A stretch of 64,000 nt of DNA from Paralvinella palmiformis (Eukaryota > Annelida > Polychaeta > Terebellida > Alvinellidae): assembly GCA_025642065.1 (NCBI GenBank), contig JAODUP010000487.1, positions 62,001 to 126,000 of the forward strand. The letters run 5' to 3'. The translations under genes were made by a program, and so were the position numbers. This document shows positions 24,155 to 36,015 of the stretch, piece by piece; the stretch's first letter is position 1; each line of letters starts with the position of its first letter. The notes beneath the pieces were generated by a model. That model worked only from the letters and a program-made list of their open reading frames with translations, had not been told where the DNA came from and made no database searches.

Positions 24155-26290
24155 TATCAGTAGTAGTAGTAGTAGTATTTATTTGTTTATAATTTCAATA
24201 TCAAATAACGTATACAATGCAATTTTACAAGTATATTACATATATAGAAATTGGGGGGACCAGTATAGCCGAAGCTCTCTTCCCAATGGCTAATCATAGC
24301 TAATAATTATAGTCAGCTCAATAAAACGCCTTTATGTATTTGCAAGTCTGGTCGTGTGTCTGTTGGAAGTATGTGGACCAGGTACCAAGGAATCATATAA
24401 TTGACAACAATAAGGGTTGTTGTATTTTACAGATTCTGAGTAAGTAGCTAAGATGTAACTTTTCAGAGTTTTCTTAGTTATTGATCTTGAATTACAAGTA
24501 GAAAGGATACTATTCCAATTGTTCCATATAATGGGAAAATTGACTAACGGCAACTTACTGGATAGTGCAGAGTTACATCGAGGTACATTCATATGACTAG
24601 ATTGCCTTGTCACGCGATTTTCCTGTACATCAGAATTTAGACGGAATAGGCCATCGAAGGATATAGGAAGTATCTTGTTAATAAAGTCGTCCATGAACAA
24701 ACATACGTGGTATTGATACATGTCACTTAATTTTAAGATTTCACAGTTTTTGAATAAAGGATCCGTATGATTGTTATAACCCGCATTATTAATGATACGA
24801 ATAGCCCTTTTCTATAAAGACCCAGTTTTCTGAAGGATTGATGAATTGGCATTCCCCCAAATTAGTATACCATATGAGATATATGGTGGTATGAGAGCCA
24901 GGTATAAAGTATTCAGACTATTTTTTGGTAGGAATTTCTTTACTTGTTTTATGCCATATAAGGCACGAGAAAACTTATTTTTCACGTAAGTCAAATGATC
25001 TTTCCCTGAGAGTCTCATCCAGAAACACACCAAGAACTTTTGTGGTTTTCTCTTAGAATTGAGAGCCAATTTGCTCTAAATGGGTACCATCAACTGAAAT
25101 GTTAAAGATGTCAAAATCAACATTTTTGGTACCACCTTTGAAAACCATAAATTTTGGTTTGTTTTTATTTAGCTAGAGACCATTGGCACAAAACAATTCA
25201 AATAAGTTATTCATTTCCACATTTTCTCTTTCGATATAAGGTGGAAATATCAATATCACTAATAACTAAAGATGATGATGATGATGATTGATGTTTTACG
25301 GCCACTTTTGTGCACAAGGTAGGCTAAATGGGCCGAGCGACTTCAGATATGCCCACGCCGGGATTCGAACACGAGTGGTAGTGATCTGTGGTCCAGCACA
25401 CTACCGCTAGACCACGGAGGCGCCCTACTAATAACTAAAGAAATGTCATCTGCAAAAGATAATATATGTGCATTTGTGGATTTTGATATATCATTAACAT
25501 ATATTAGGTATAGCCAGGGATCTACGATGGTACCCCACAGTTCATGAATTCAATATATGACTTCGTTTTACCGATTTGAACATATTGTTTCCTATTCACA
25601 AGATAACTGGCAAACCATTTGTTGGCGACTCCCCATATACCGTAGTAATTTAATTTATTTAATAACGTGTCTGTCAAATGATTTTGAGAGGTCAGCAGAA
25701 AATAGATAAGGTAACTTGCTTAGGAGTCGAATTGTTAGCTAATGTACATTGATTTAATAAATGTATAATTTGATGAATTGTTGAGTGTTTCTCACAAAAA
25801 ACATACTGATGTTTGTAAAGAATATTATTACTACTGAGGAAGCTCATTACCTTGTTATACATTATCCTTTGAAATATTTCCGAAAAAGCTGGGAGAAGGC
25901 TGATGGGTCTATAGTTTTTAAATTCAGTGGGATCAGCTGATTTATGTATTGGAATTACCTTAGCTATTTTCAGTTGATTGGGAACAATATCTGTAATTAT
26001 TGATCTATTTATAATGTGTGTCAATGGATATTTAATGTATTCAGTAGATTCCTGGAGTAGTTTGGAGGATATTTCATGATGACCTGCACTAACCTTAGGT
26101 TTTAATTTGTTTGTGATTTTGAGGACTTCATCTGGTTCTATAGTTTCCAAAAATATGCTGTTTATTTCAGGTGTTTTTAAATAGTCATTAACGTTTTGTA
26201 TGTTTTAAGGACATTTTCAGGGGTGGTTTTACCAATTTTTGAAAAATAATTATTGAAGCTGTTTATTATTTCTGGGGCTAGTCTGGGGCT
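24155..26290 (-). pseudogene. Decayed non-LTR retrotransposon (RT and 3' end)
   Basis: On the minus strand, frame-broken segments run in proper RT order. 'EFKNYRPISLLPAFSEIF' (about 25,890-25,940) is the RT 1 region. An A-motif-like 'ADLSKSFD' follows (about 25,690). 'LSFADDISL' (about 25,450) is the catalytic FADD box. Then come 'PYISYGILIWGNA' (thumb region, about 24,870) and 'NKILPISFDGLFRLNSDV' near 24,670. The copy has several frameshifts and stops, and a SINE-A interrupts it at 25272-25426. It ends in a TAC-type simple repeat near 24155-24177, as non-LTR elements often do. The class looks Jockey/CR1-like; the 5' ORF1 is absent. Confidence 0.88.
25272..25426 (-). mobile_element. SINE-A inserted in LINE
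   Basis: A tRNA-derived SINE, read on the minus strand from 'gggcgcctccgtggtctagc' (A box) through a B box ('gttcgaatccc' type) to a 3' body ending in a 'cat' repeat. It is flanked by perfect 14-bp target duplications 'actaataactaaag' at 25258-25271 and 25427-25440. This proves insertion by retrotransposition into the LINE relic. Confidence 0.95.
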
Positions 26291-26484
26291 AGTTAAATTT
26301 GTCGTTTTGTTTACCTATTGCTTGTTTTAGTACTGACCACGTGTTTTTCATATTGTTTTTATTCAATTTTTGTTGTTGTATCACCCCCACCCACCCAGAT
26401 AACCACTGATCAGGTCAAACCCATCAACAACAATAAATAAACGTCTTTAATGGTTCCCCTTCATCAACAGGTAATGAATGTCAG

Positions 26485-26485
<1 letters not shown>

Positions 26486-26553
<68 letters not shown>
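26486..26553. repeat. (TA)n microsatellite
   Basis: About 34 TA units. Confidence 0.95.
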
Positions 26554-26557
<4 letters not shown>

Positions 26558-26869
26558 AGGTATGTCCTATGTATAAATATAATCACTGAAATGTGTTTGT
26601 GTGTGTTTTATGTATGTATCAATACCCATATCACACACACAAAGTCGCCTAATTAATAGATTAATGCTTGGTTAAAAGACCGATATCGAGTGACTGGATT
26701 AGACAGGGGATTACTTTACACAGATTTATTGTTATCTATCCCGATATAGATCCAGATAGTTCAATTAATTAATTATATGTCAAGAATAAAGACTACAAAA
26801 TAAATATTTTACTTGGGCAGTAGTTAATCCTATCACAGTCGGCGATTATAAAGGATGTATACATTTTAT

Positions 26870-26871
<2 letters not shown>

Positions 26872-26942
<71 letters not shown>
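26872..26942. repeat. (CA)n-(CG)n-(CA)n-(TA)n alternating tract
   Basis: 70 bases of strict pyrimidine-purine alternation including 'cgcgcgcac', a strong candidate for Z-DNA formation. Confidence 0.9.
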
Positions 26943-26948
<6 letters not shown>

Positions 26949-27204
26949 GTAAAATCGTTTTATTTAATGGTTTGATGTATACATCCTGGTGCGCAGTTGA
27001 ATACTTTCGGAAATTATACTCTTTGACATGATATGGGTAAATATACCCTGCTATTGTGTTTAGGTTTCGTACCTAGATGTCCGATATATTGACTTCAGAG
27101 CAGAATGACGAGCCAAACTCTACGTTCCTGTATCATCAACTTATAGTTTACGATAATCTCTATTTAAACTGAAATATCGCTCACAAACAAACATATGGAC
27201 TATA

Positions 27205-27610
27205 GACAGTGACGTGAAGGCTCACTTATGGCGTACCATGTGCTGTCCAACCCTGACCTATGGCGCAGACTGTGTAGACATCAATAGCAAGAGCTTCAAT
27301 CAGATGGAGTCACTACAAGGGACACTGGTCAAACGATCTATAGGAGTTCCTAAGCGCAATCATCACACAGCGACATTAAATGCTCTAGAAATACAGCTTC
27401 TCCGAACAGCTATTCGACAACAAACTATGTCTTTGTTGCCCATAATCTTGAAAGAAGACCCCCCCCCCACATTAAACACACCTGTATAACATCACTGGCT
27501 CAATATATGCTTCACGAGAAGCAACGTTCAGGAACTATTGTGGAGCGACTGGTTCGAATGGGAGAATCACCATTAAGAAGCCACATTTCCAAGACCATTG
27601 AAATCTAGTC
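27205..27610 (+). pseudogene. LINE ORF2 C-terminal fragment
   Basis: The frame reads 'HLWRTMCCPTLTYGADC', 'NQMESLQGTLVKRSIGVPKR' and 'HHTATLNALEIQLL'. This is the typical post-RT sequence of non-LTR elements: a P-x-LTYG box, then '-x-LQ...-R..GVP-'. The frame stops at 27487 and continues frame-shifted. No other element parts are adjacent. Confidence 0.75.
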
Positions 27611-27801
27611 AGTACACTATCCATGACGTTGTAGTCGACAGCTTGAAGAATATCATGATGCACCAACATTTTATAAAGCCATTGGTCAGAACCTAACAGT
27701 TTAACTATCATGTTTACTAAGTCACTTTAATCTTGTTTATCGACATTGTCTAATGTAGGCTTTTTTGTACTCGATTTCGTCAATTTCTGGTGGTTTTAAT
27801 A

Positions 27802-27802
27802 C

Positions 27803-27862
<60 letters not shown>
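27802..27862. repeat. (ATT)n microsatellite
   Basis: About 20 ATT units; the poly-Tyr frame is an artefact. Confidence 0.95.
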
Positions 27863-28285
27863 AGCCGTACAATAACATAAACACATTAATTAATGAAAGT
27901 ACAAAGACCAAAGTCTTAAATAAACCTTTTGACTTGGACAAGGACATATACGTTGAGTATATATGGCATATATAAATTAATAGCTCTAAGCTATTCTTAC
28001 TCGTTATTTCTAAGTTGTAAACAATAATCAATATTTTACCCGTTATTTTTGAAGAAAAAAAACAACCCACATGAAAGTGATCGACACGGGCCAAATGAAC
28101 TCAATTTACTTGAAGCTGCGGAAACATACAACTATCACTTAACTCCATCCTGACAGGTAATGATGAGCAGATGACGAGTAAACTATCATTAAACCGAGAA
28201 AAACAGTAAACAAATGGTGTTGGTTTGCGGATAAAGGTAATTAGAACTTTTCGATAATTAGTTTCGTAATAATTAGCTCGATGTT

Positions 28286-28367
28286 TCGTGGAACGCGTGA
28301 AGATCGTGGAACTGTGAAGACATCTTCTTGCTGGTATAAATATGCCGGCGATATCTTCAGTCGATCA
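28286..28367 (+). promoter_or_regulatory. TATA promoter with tandem 18-bp motif
   Basis: A TATA box (TATAAATA at 28335-28342) lies about 100 bp before the ATG of the intronless gene. Initiator-like 'ttcagtc' (A at 28359) or 'tcatatc' (A at 28367) sits at a proper distance from it. Just upstream are two adjacent near-copies, 'tcgtggaacgcgtgaaga' (28286-28303) and 'tcgtggaactgtgaaga' (28304-28320). These look like paired protein-binding sites; the bound factor is not known. Confidence 0.6.
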
Positions 28368-28440
28368 TATCCACTGCTTAACTAGGCACTGAGTTGACTA
28401 ACGTATTGAAAAAAAAACCCAACGAAATAGATTAGCGATT

Positions 28441-28800
28441 ATGGAGGCTTTAACCGACAACCGTTCTTTCCTTGACTGTGACGATGAGTTTGTGGCTACC
28501 GAGAGCAAGTTTTCCGAGTTGGAGCATTCGCTGAATACGTCATGCGATCTAATGGAACGAATTCTGGAAAAGGTCAACCACACGAAGGTCGACATCAGGG
28601 CTGCCGCTCGTCTCGTCAATCCCGAATGTACCAAAGTCCTTATGCGCCGACTTTTACAACTGAGAACGCTGTACGCCGTGTACTACGAACTCTCGATACA
28701 CCAATCTGAACAGTTGATTTTCCTTCACGATTATCAGCTGAAACACGAGGAGCGACATCCGTTTGATTACAACCTTGATGACTTCGTATCTCGCGACTAA
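28441..28800 (+). CDS. Intronless 119-aa protein, unknown function
   Basis: An ATG in good Kozak context (A at -3, G at +4) opens 119 codons ending at TAA 28798-28800. The frame is much less AT-rich than its surroundings and uses varied codons. It sits behind a TATA box and an ATTAAA signal follows at about 28968, all of which argue for a real gene. The protein is acidic at both ends (begins MEALTDNRSFLDCDDEF, ends YNLDDFVSRD). It has predicted helices in between, such as 'SELEHSLNTSCDLMERILEK' and the basic 'TKVLMRRLLQLRTLYAVYYE'. No signal peptide, transmembrane segment or zinc-binding pattern is seen. I do not recognise the family. A cytosolic or nuclear helical protein is the most that can be said. 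Confidence 0.65.
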   Translation: MEALTDNRSFLDCDDEFVATESKFSELEHSLNTSCDLMERILEKVNHTKVDIRAAARLVNPECTKVLMRRLLQLRTLYAVYYELSIHQSEQLIFLHDYQLKHEERHPFDYNLDDFVSRD

Positions 28801-28979
28801 TGTCATATTTGTAAACCTTTTTATTCAACAACATCCAAGCAGCTTGTTTTATCACCGCGTTTTTCCGTTGTTATACGTGTTTACCTATTTTGCTATTTAA
28901 TCAAATACATTGCAGATTTATCATTGTTCTAAATATTCTTCTATGTTAATATGAATGATTGTTATTTATTAAAAGCTTA

Positions 28980-29617
28980 TGAAAATACATTTTTGTTGTT
29001 GCTATTTTTGTTATTAGAACACACACACACACATGAGAATATTTATAAGGGCGGCAGGGCATTTTCCCATGATAACACTATATATAATTTTCATGCATCC
29101 ACCGAATAATTTATTTAAAATACTTTAATATACAGCATATTTTAAAATGTAAGGCATCAGAATAAGCGAAGTAATAGCAAATTAACGAATGTGACTAATA
29201 TGGGGGCATGAGTTGGGAAGAATTTAGCATTATATGGTGTGGTGTATAGTTAAGTAATGACTTAAGTATGGATTTAAGCCACAAAAAAAGGTCATGGGCT
29301 TGTTATAATTTAAATATTTAAAAATAAGGTTTCGCTGGATTTTATCTCGTATTTGGTTCGAGGTGGTTACATTTCATTGTCTTGCACGTCATTGGCTTGC
29401 CTCATGTGATCATTCGTTTAGAATAATTAATTACGAGAGGAGAACGAATCACCAGCAAAAACCAAATTGGCCTTTCTTACTTATAGTGATAAAATACCAC
29501 ACACAAAAATATAGATTGTGAATGTAGAACTTAGTTTTACTTCTTTTCTCATTAATGTGTTGACTTATCAATTAAACTTACACCAACACAGACAAATACA
29601 CACTAAATAAACTCTTG
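28980..29617. other. Intergenic, no gene seen
   Basis: AT-rich DNA with a short CA tract near 29020; nothing else recognised. Confidence 0.5.
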
Positions 29618-29789
29618 TTATGGATCGGGGCCGGGTCTCGACGGCACAGGTGGCTGTCCTGGGTCCACGTATGCACTTGTTGCAGCTAGTTCTTCATAAT
29701 TAATAATGTCTGACCTTTTTCGATAGTGGTTCAAAGCTGTAGGGCTTGATATCCCTGAGAATGTCAAATCTTTCGTCGGATTCTGACAT
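29618..29789 (-). pseudogene. Frameshifted small ORF, transposon-associated type
   Basis: On the minus strand an ATG at 29789 opens 'MSESDERFDILRDIKPYSFE' and stops after 29 codons. In another frame it continues 'INYEELAATSAYVDPGQPPV' to a TAA at 29618. The 'D-I-x-P-Y-x-F-E-P' motif occurs in repeated N-terminal segments of uncharacterised invertebrate transposon-like and P2X7-tail-like proteins, as I recall. One frameshift separates the two parts, so the copy is broken. Confidence 0.35.
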
Positions 29790-29799
29790 TTTGTCTGTC

Positions 29800-30150
29800 A
29801 ACTGGTCAGAACCTGCGTGATGGTTGGCTAAGATGACGTCACACAATAACCCCTAGCGAGTATAGTACACACGGGCAATGGCTCATGAAAGCTCGAACAT
29901 TAAGGATTTTGGGGTAATTTTAATGGAATCTGGTAGCTGGTGGTTAGAATTGCTTTGATAGTGCATCTGATAGGGAATAAAATAATTGTTTGTTACATTT
30001 AAAATTGTAATTATCCACACTTTGAAATGTTCAAGCACCACAGTCCCAGAGTTTTTAGGTGTATTTCACGTTACTCATAATATAGGTATTATTTAACTAG
30101 TTTTGGGTAATCAGATGTAATTTATTGTAATAATAATAATAATAATAATT

Positions 30151-30181
<31 letters not shown>

Positions 30182-30840
30182 TGTTGATGTATCAAGATTG
30201 AAATGACCAACGTTACTGACAAACATCAAACCTAACTAACTTGTCATTTGTTTTCACGCGTCTGGTGTTAGTGTTTACATCAATCATATCAACAGGTGTT
30301 AGCTGCTTGTTTCATTGTTTTTTGTCATCTTCATTTCTTGACACATTTATATAACTGTCCTTCCGCTTGTCAAATACAGCTGCTGTGAATTATTAAATAA
30401 ATGAGATACCGTTGACTGGATTCAACCACTTGGGGGTATAGGCTTCTTTGTTTGTGTGTTTCATATTTGATATATTGCGTGATGTGAACACTTATGTCAT
30501 GACGTAACACGCTTAAGGTGAACACTGACTTGTTAGATAATCGCACATGTTACACTAGATTTTGATGAAGATCAATAGATATACATGGCTCATTTGATTT
30601 ACAAATACATAGATCTGTTTGGAAAGTCATTTATTTATATAAAAAGCTGAAATGGTAATTAACTATATTTACTTATTGTTATTTTATCATTTGTAATTTA
30701 AATTCTTGAAAATTATAAAAGCATTTAATTACAGTGGTTCATGATTACTTTCCTGTCTGGTAATCACACAGCACGATTATATAATTATTGAGAGGATGAT
30801 ATTCAGTTTAATACTGATATCTTCATTATATTGACTGACA
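29800..30840. other. Intergenic, no gene seen
   Basis: AT-rich with a mirrored (TAA)n / (ATT)n pair at about 30127-30181. No exon recognised. Confidence 0.5.
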
Positions 30841-30871
30841 TTCTCTCTCTTTCTCTCTCTCTCCCCCCCTC

Positions 30872-30943
<72 letters not shown>

Positions 30944-31610
30944 CATAATGTCTATTTAATAAAGCGCCCTTACTAGCAGGAGTCTTTCAAAGGCACTGTA
31001 CAAATAATATGTAATTTAATAATACCCCAAATAATATGTCTGTACAAAAACCTGTAAGTGATTTAAAAGATAATAATTATTTATCGGTGAAAGCAACCTT
31101 GAACAGGTGTGTTTTTAGAACTGATTAAAAAATTTCGAGGAACGACGCATTTCTAATATCTGCTGGCAACCTATTTCACAAACAGGGGGTTGCAACACTA
31201 AACGCACAATTAACATATGACTTGAACCGAGACACTGGCACCTGAAATAGTATCTGACTGGATGACCAGAGTGTTCAGGATGACTTTCTAATGGACACCA
31301 GTTCACACAGGTATTCTGGCACCATTTCATTAATAGATTTATAAGCTATTAATAAAATCTTGAAATGGATATGCTGTCTAACAGGTAGCCAATGTATTTG
31401 TCGCTATGGGAGCTGCACTATTCTGAATTCGCTGAAGGCGATTGATGTTATAATCAGATATGCCATATAACAGGGAGTTACAATAGTCTATACAAGATGT
31501 AGCAAAGGCATGGGCTTCAGTTACTATTGATTCTTGTGTCAAGAATGTTTTTAAACTCGGAACTTTGTTCCAAATAGGATTGAAAACATCCCAAACATGT
31601 CTTTCCACCT
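30841..31610 (-). pseudogene. LINE 3' end with (GATA)n tail
   Basis: The minus strand encodes 'ATSCIDYCNSLLYGI' followed by 'NRLQRIQNSAA' (31410-31510). This is the highly conserved DYCNSLLYG...RLQR.QN.AAR box of CR1/L2-type ORF2 C-termini. Downstream the element runs to the terminal motif 'cctgctagtaagggcgcttt' (complement of 30963-30982). It then passes into about 18 GATA units (30872-30942 on the plus strand as TATC) and a CT tract. It is frame-broken. Confidence 0.85.
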
Positions 31611-31699
31611 ATTGACAAGTGAATTATGACCAACTCTATCAAATGCAACAGACAGGTCTAGAATAATAAGTAATACAAATACATACTACATCTAGGTAG

Positions 31700-32060
31700 C
31701 AACAGACTTGTCCATACATATACATCAACAGTCTGGGCCTACCTGTCCATACATAGATAACGCAAATCTGGGCGTACCTGTCCATACACAGACAACACTA
31801 GTCGGGGCGTACCTGTCCATACACAGACAACCATAGTCGGGGCGGGGCGTACCTGTTCATACAGACAACAATAGTCGGGGCGTACCTGTCCATATATAGA
31901 CAACGACAATCTGAGCCTACCTGTTCATACATATATAACAAAAGCCTGGACCTACCTGTCCATACATAGACAACAACAATCTGGGCCTACCTGTCCATAC
32001 ATAGATAACAAAAGTCTGGACCTACCTGTCTATACATAGACAATAAAAATCTGGTTAAAA
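31700..32060. repeat. 35-bp minisatellite, ~10 units
   Basis: Units of the form 'acctgtccatacayagacaa' plus about 15 bases ending 'tctgggc', mostly 35 bp apart. The family alternates 'ctgggc', 'cggggc' and 'ctggac' variants, and one unit has an extra 'ggggc'. It has no coding potential. Confidence 0.9.
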
Positions 32061-32179
32061 TGTATACATCCACCGGCAAAGCAAGAGTGACTGATTGAAT
32101 GAATGGCGGCTTTATGGCACTGGTTACAACTGGATAACATGGCAAAGTGGCAACTCTTCCTGGAAACATCACCCAATAC

Positions 32180-32425
32180 ATATATCATTGCGATTCGAAC
32201 TCATGCGCAGGAGGTCTAGAGCTCGGGCTCTAGCCACTGGGCTATTGAACCAAGACTCCGGTATCGAAACCGCTCTTCAGCGAAGACTGTACGCTGTCGG
32301 AGACAGACTGCTGGATCACACGTAGGACATATGGTCAAAGGGAAATATATCCCACAAACATAGGTATCAGTCACTTTCGAACTCACAATATGCAGGTTTT
32401 CCCTAACACTGCGCCATCATACACT
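32180..32425 (-). repeat. Two tRNA-derived SINE heads
   Basis: The minus strand shows an A-box region 'tagcccagtggctagagc' and B box 'gagttcgaatcgc' (about 32185-32255). A second pair, 'tggcgcagtgttaggg' and 'gagttcgaaagtg', lies at about 32370-32420. The second shares 'acatatggtc..agggaaat' with the copy at 41965, so they belong to one family. Confidence 0.6.
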
Positions 32426-32459
32426 AAACGATGCTCCCCTCAGAGATGGTCCAGTGTTA

Positions 32460-33630
32460 ATCTATTTTAACGCCTTTAAGAGCAGAATATACAAAACCTA
32501 AAGTCGGCGATACCCATGGTCATGTCAGAAGATTATATAAAAAAAACCAGTGTCTATCATCACCATAACTTATCAACACCTCATACTTCACTTCCTTATA
32601 AATAAACGACTAAAACACACTATACGAACTAATTCCTCGACCAAAGTGTCCTCTTTTCTTCGTCCGATTTGATTACCAAGTCGCTGCTCTCCAGCTGACA
32701 AGATGATCCGGCTACCGGAGATGTCATTACCCTCTAACGATAATGAACACTTTCGTCGATTTGTACAACCAAATGCATCATTTCCATTTGATTTCCTAAA
32801 CCCGTAGTTAGGAAACTTATTGTCTTTTTTAGTTTGTGACAAGCTCCTTTGTATTCCAATCAAAAGGGTAGGACAACCTTTTTGTCAGGCGTAAATAACT
32901 AATAGGGAATAAATAAATCGGCTTTAAATCGTTAATTGTTATCTATCACGAGAACACAATTTCAGAACAGATAATTATGGTAAATAGGGATAACGTTAGC
33001 TGTTATTTTATATTGCATATTGGGTAATAACAGGAGTCGACTATATATAGAGCTAGAGTGACGAGGAAGGCTTTATTATCTGTGGAGAATGGCCTCGGGT
33101 TATTCCCAAATAATAAATGAATCACGATAGAAATAGCAGAAATGGAATAATTGATCAAATATCGCATGGCCAGATGCCGTGCCTTTCACTTGTAATTGTG
33201 GTTACTCGAGGTGTTACTATTTACCGTGTTTCCCTAAATTGTGGAATACTCAACGGCCGCAATTCTAGAATCTTCAAGTATGAATTCATGGAGTTGGTGG
33301 ACAAGGGGATTGTGATTTTTAGGCATACTTTATGTTACTTATAGATATAAAAGAGGCATTATTTAGCTAATATTGCGTAATCGGGTGTGATTTTACAGAC
33401 ATCCGAAATTGTTGTTTTGATCTGATACCGAAATTGGCAAATGTTTATATTTACTCATTAGCAAGCTGATTTAATTGGTTACTGTTTTCACTATTTGCCG
33501 ATATACTGTTGTTATTGTTGGGGTCGATTTTAGCGCCGTTTCTACACGCACACCCAACAATAAATGCATATGATAATATGTAATATATCAATGATTTATA
33601 TTAGAATATAGCACGGAGGCACACTGCAAA
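32460..33630. other. Intergenic, no gene seen
   Basis: No exon, repeat family or RNA recognised. Frames at 32588-32863 (minus) and 33117-33344 (plus) lack any signature. Confidence 0.45.
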
Positions 33631-33643
33631 GATGGAATCATTT

Positions 33644-33753
<110 letters not shown>

Positions 33754-34545
33754 CGCTAACACTGAGCTGAAGGGTGGATATATAGTTTGTTATTTAGTGG
33801 CCTATGCGGTGGAGGAGCGAATGATATCGATATTAAAATATTCAACACATACTGATTACTTCTGTGATAATAATATTCACGAACACAGTTCGTCGTTCGC
33901 GATGACAAAGAACCGTAGAAGATGATTGATCCTGACTCCCAAAATATATCGGAAACAATAAATTGTCACAGACAGCGATCCTGAATATCTGAAACGATAA
34001 ATTATCGAAGTTATTCGTCGTCTCAGTCTTCGGGTTCCAGGGGGTCTAATTATTTAACCTCAATCCCTAATATGAAGTGCCCGCACGGAAGGACGCGCAC
34101 AAGCACGAGAACACATGCGCCTCTAGGGTCACAGTAGACAAAACACTTCTTCTCGGGACACATCATCTCAGGGTTACCTGTCCAGTTAGGATGTTTCCCT
34201 TGGGAGATATTACGAATCTCTCAGAATGGGAAGTCGCTTGTCCGGATCAGCCCCCCGATGGATCATCCAGAGTTTGAATTCAGGATAAAAAATTAGTTAC
34301 GCCAGCGTCGTATTTCATGTTGTTAACACACACACACACATACACACACACACAAAAGCTTTTTCAAAATGCATTGTGTGTGCGTGCGTGCGTGCGTGCG
34401 TGTCCAACTTGATTTGATTACTGACCACTTGTGATGTTGAATTACCAAGATCTGTTATACTATAATCCATAGATAGAGGCCATTATAACCAAAAGTGTAG
34501 TTTGGTGTCAGGACTCTATTATGTCGGTTGATATCCTGGCATGTC

Positions 34546-34636
34546 TACGTCAGAAGGGTGTTTCATCATTCATATCCTCGTTATCTTTGGTGGTCGTTTG
34601 ACCCATTTCGCCTACCGTAGTACCGTGTGCATAAAG
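34546..34636 (+). repeat. SINE-A 3' fragment
   Basis: Carries the 3' body only: 'cagaagggtgtttcatcatt', 'ggtggtcgtttgacccattt' and 'gcctacc', ending 'ggcagtaaaatagc'. The tRNA head is missing or highly decayed. Confidence 0.7.
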
Positions 34637-34704
34637 CTGGCAGTAAAATAGCTAAATATTGAAGTAGTATACGGATAAAGATGGTGTTGTCAAATAGATA
34701 GAGA

Positions 34705-34945
34705 GAATACGTCTTAAAACGTTTGATCTGACTCTGAATATGTCCTTAAGCTTTGATCTGACTCTGAATTTGTCTTAAAAAGTTTGATCTGACTCTGAAT
34801 TTGTCTTAAAAAGTTTTATCTGACTGAATTTGTCTTAAAAAGTTTTTTCGGACTCTGAATATGTTTTAAATGTTTGATCGGACTCTGAATATGTTTTAAA
34901 TGTTTGATCTGACTCTATTTTTAAAATGTTTGATCTGACTCTGAG
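34705..34945. repeat. ~36-bp minisatellite, 7 units
   Basis: Tandem units 'gtttgatctgactctgaatt' plus 'tgtcttaaaaa', shortening to about 30 bp at the right end as internal deletions accumulate. Confidence 0.9.
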
Positions 34946-35370
34946 CTGGTGTTTATCTTCATGTTAACAATTAATTATTGTTTTGTAAGACAACATCAGC
35001 TCGGTCCTAGAACCTTAAATAAGATTGACTGATATAAACGTAGAATGTGTCTCTATGGTATCCCCTCAACCTTTAATAAATGATTACCAGAAGAACTTAA
35101 TACTATTCGAAAAGATGGCGATGTATCTGTTTTAAAACTGTTTCGATTTCCATTTTTGTTGTTGTAATAATATTTAATAATAATATGTAATAAAAATATA
35201 TGCAGAAGTAATTTGTTTCTCGATTTTATACGTCCGAAAACTGTATGCGATACAGAAAGTAAATCATTATATTTAGGTATATTGACGGGATGCTACTTCA
35301 TTTATTGAAATAAATATATCGATCATTACATCATATATATATTTATATAAATAACAAGCTAACTATCTAA

Positions 35371-35372
<2 letters not shown>

Positions 35373-35436
<64 letters not shown>

Positions 35437-35470
35437 AGGCTAATAAGAAGCTCTCTCTCTCTCTCTCTCT
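35373..35470. repeat. (TA)n-(GA)n with inverted (CT)n: hairpin
   Basis: (TA)n at 35373-35412 runs into (GA)n at about 35413-35436. A short spacer 'taggctaataagaag' follows, then (CT)n at about 35452-35470. The GA and CT arms are complementary and can form a near-perfect 18-20-bp stem. Confidence 0.9.
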
Positions 35471-36015
35471 ATGTTATTTTACAAAACGATATTCCAATTT
35501 CTATTGAGATAATTATTAACTGTAAAAAATATGTCTCTTCGCACCGTGATATGCAATATATAATATCAAACAATCATAAAATATTAGACTAGATTATTTA
35601 TCTATAAATAAGCCATTTCGGCACATCATCGGTTCTCGACTTACCTTTTATGCCGTTTACGATATTAAAATATAATTCAGGAATAGTCTGATGGTAATCT
35701 ATTTCCGATTATGACAATTTGGGTCACTAAGTACAGACTGTAATGTTAAATCTGAGAGCTAGGCTAACTGATATTGTTTTTATTGCCCTTTCTGTAGAAT
35801 AATATCATCATAGATAGTGTTCAAACAATTATATATTAAATTTACGGCATGGTTTCTATAGGAAGAATTTATTTTTAGAAGAAGAAAGCAGAAGGTAATT
35901 GGCTTTTGTTTTGGTGTCATTTTATGTCTTTGTTTTTCAAATATATGGATGAACGCTCACTTAATTAAAATATTTTTTCCACTTAATTCACCACAAATGC
36001 TATGAAATCTATTGA
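35471..36015. other. Intergenic, no gene seen
   Basis: AT-rich; no gene or repeat recognised. Confidence 0.5.
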
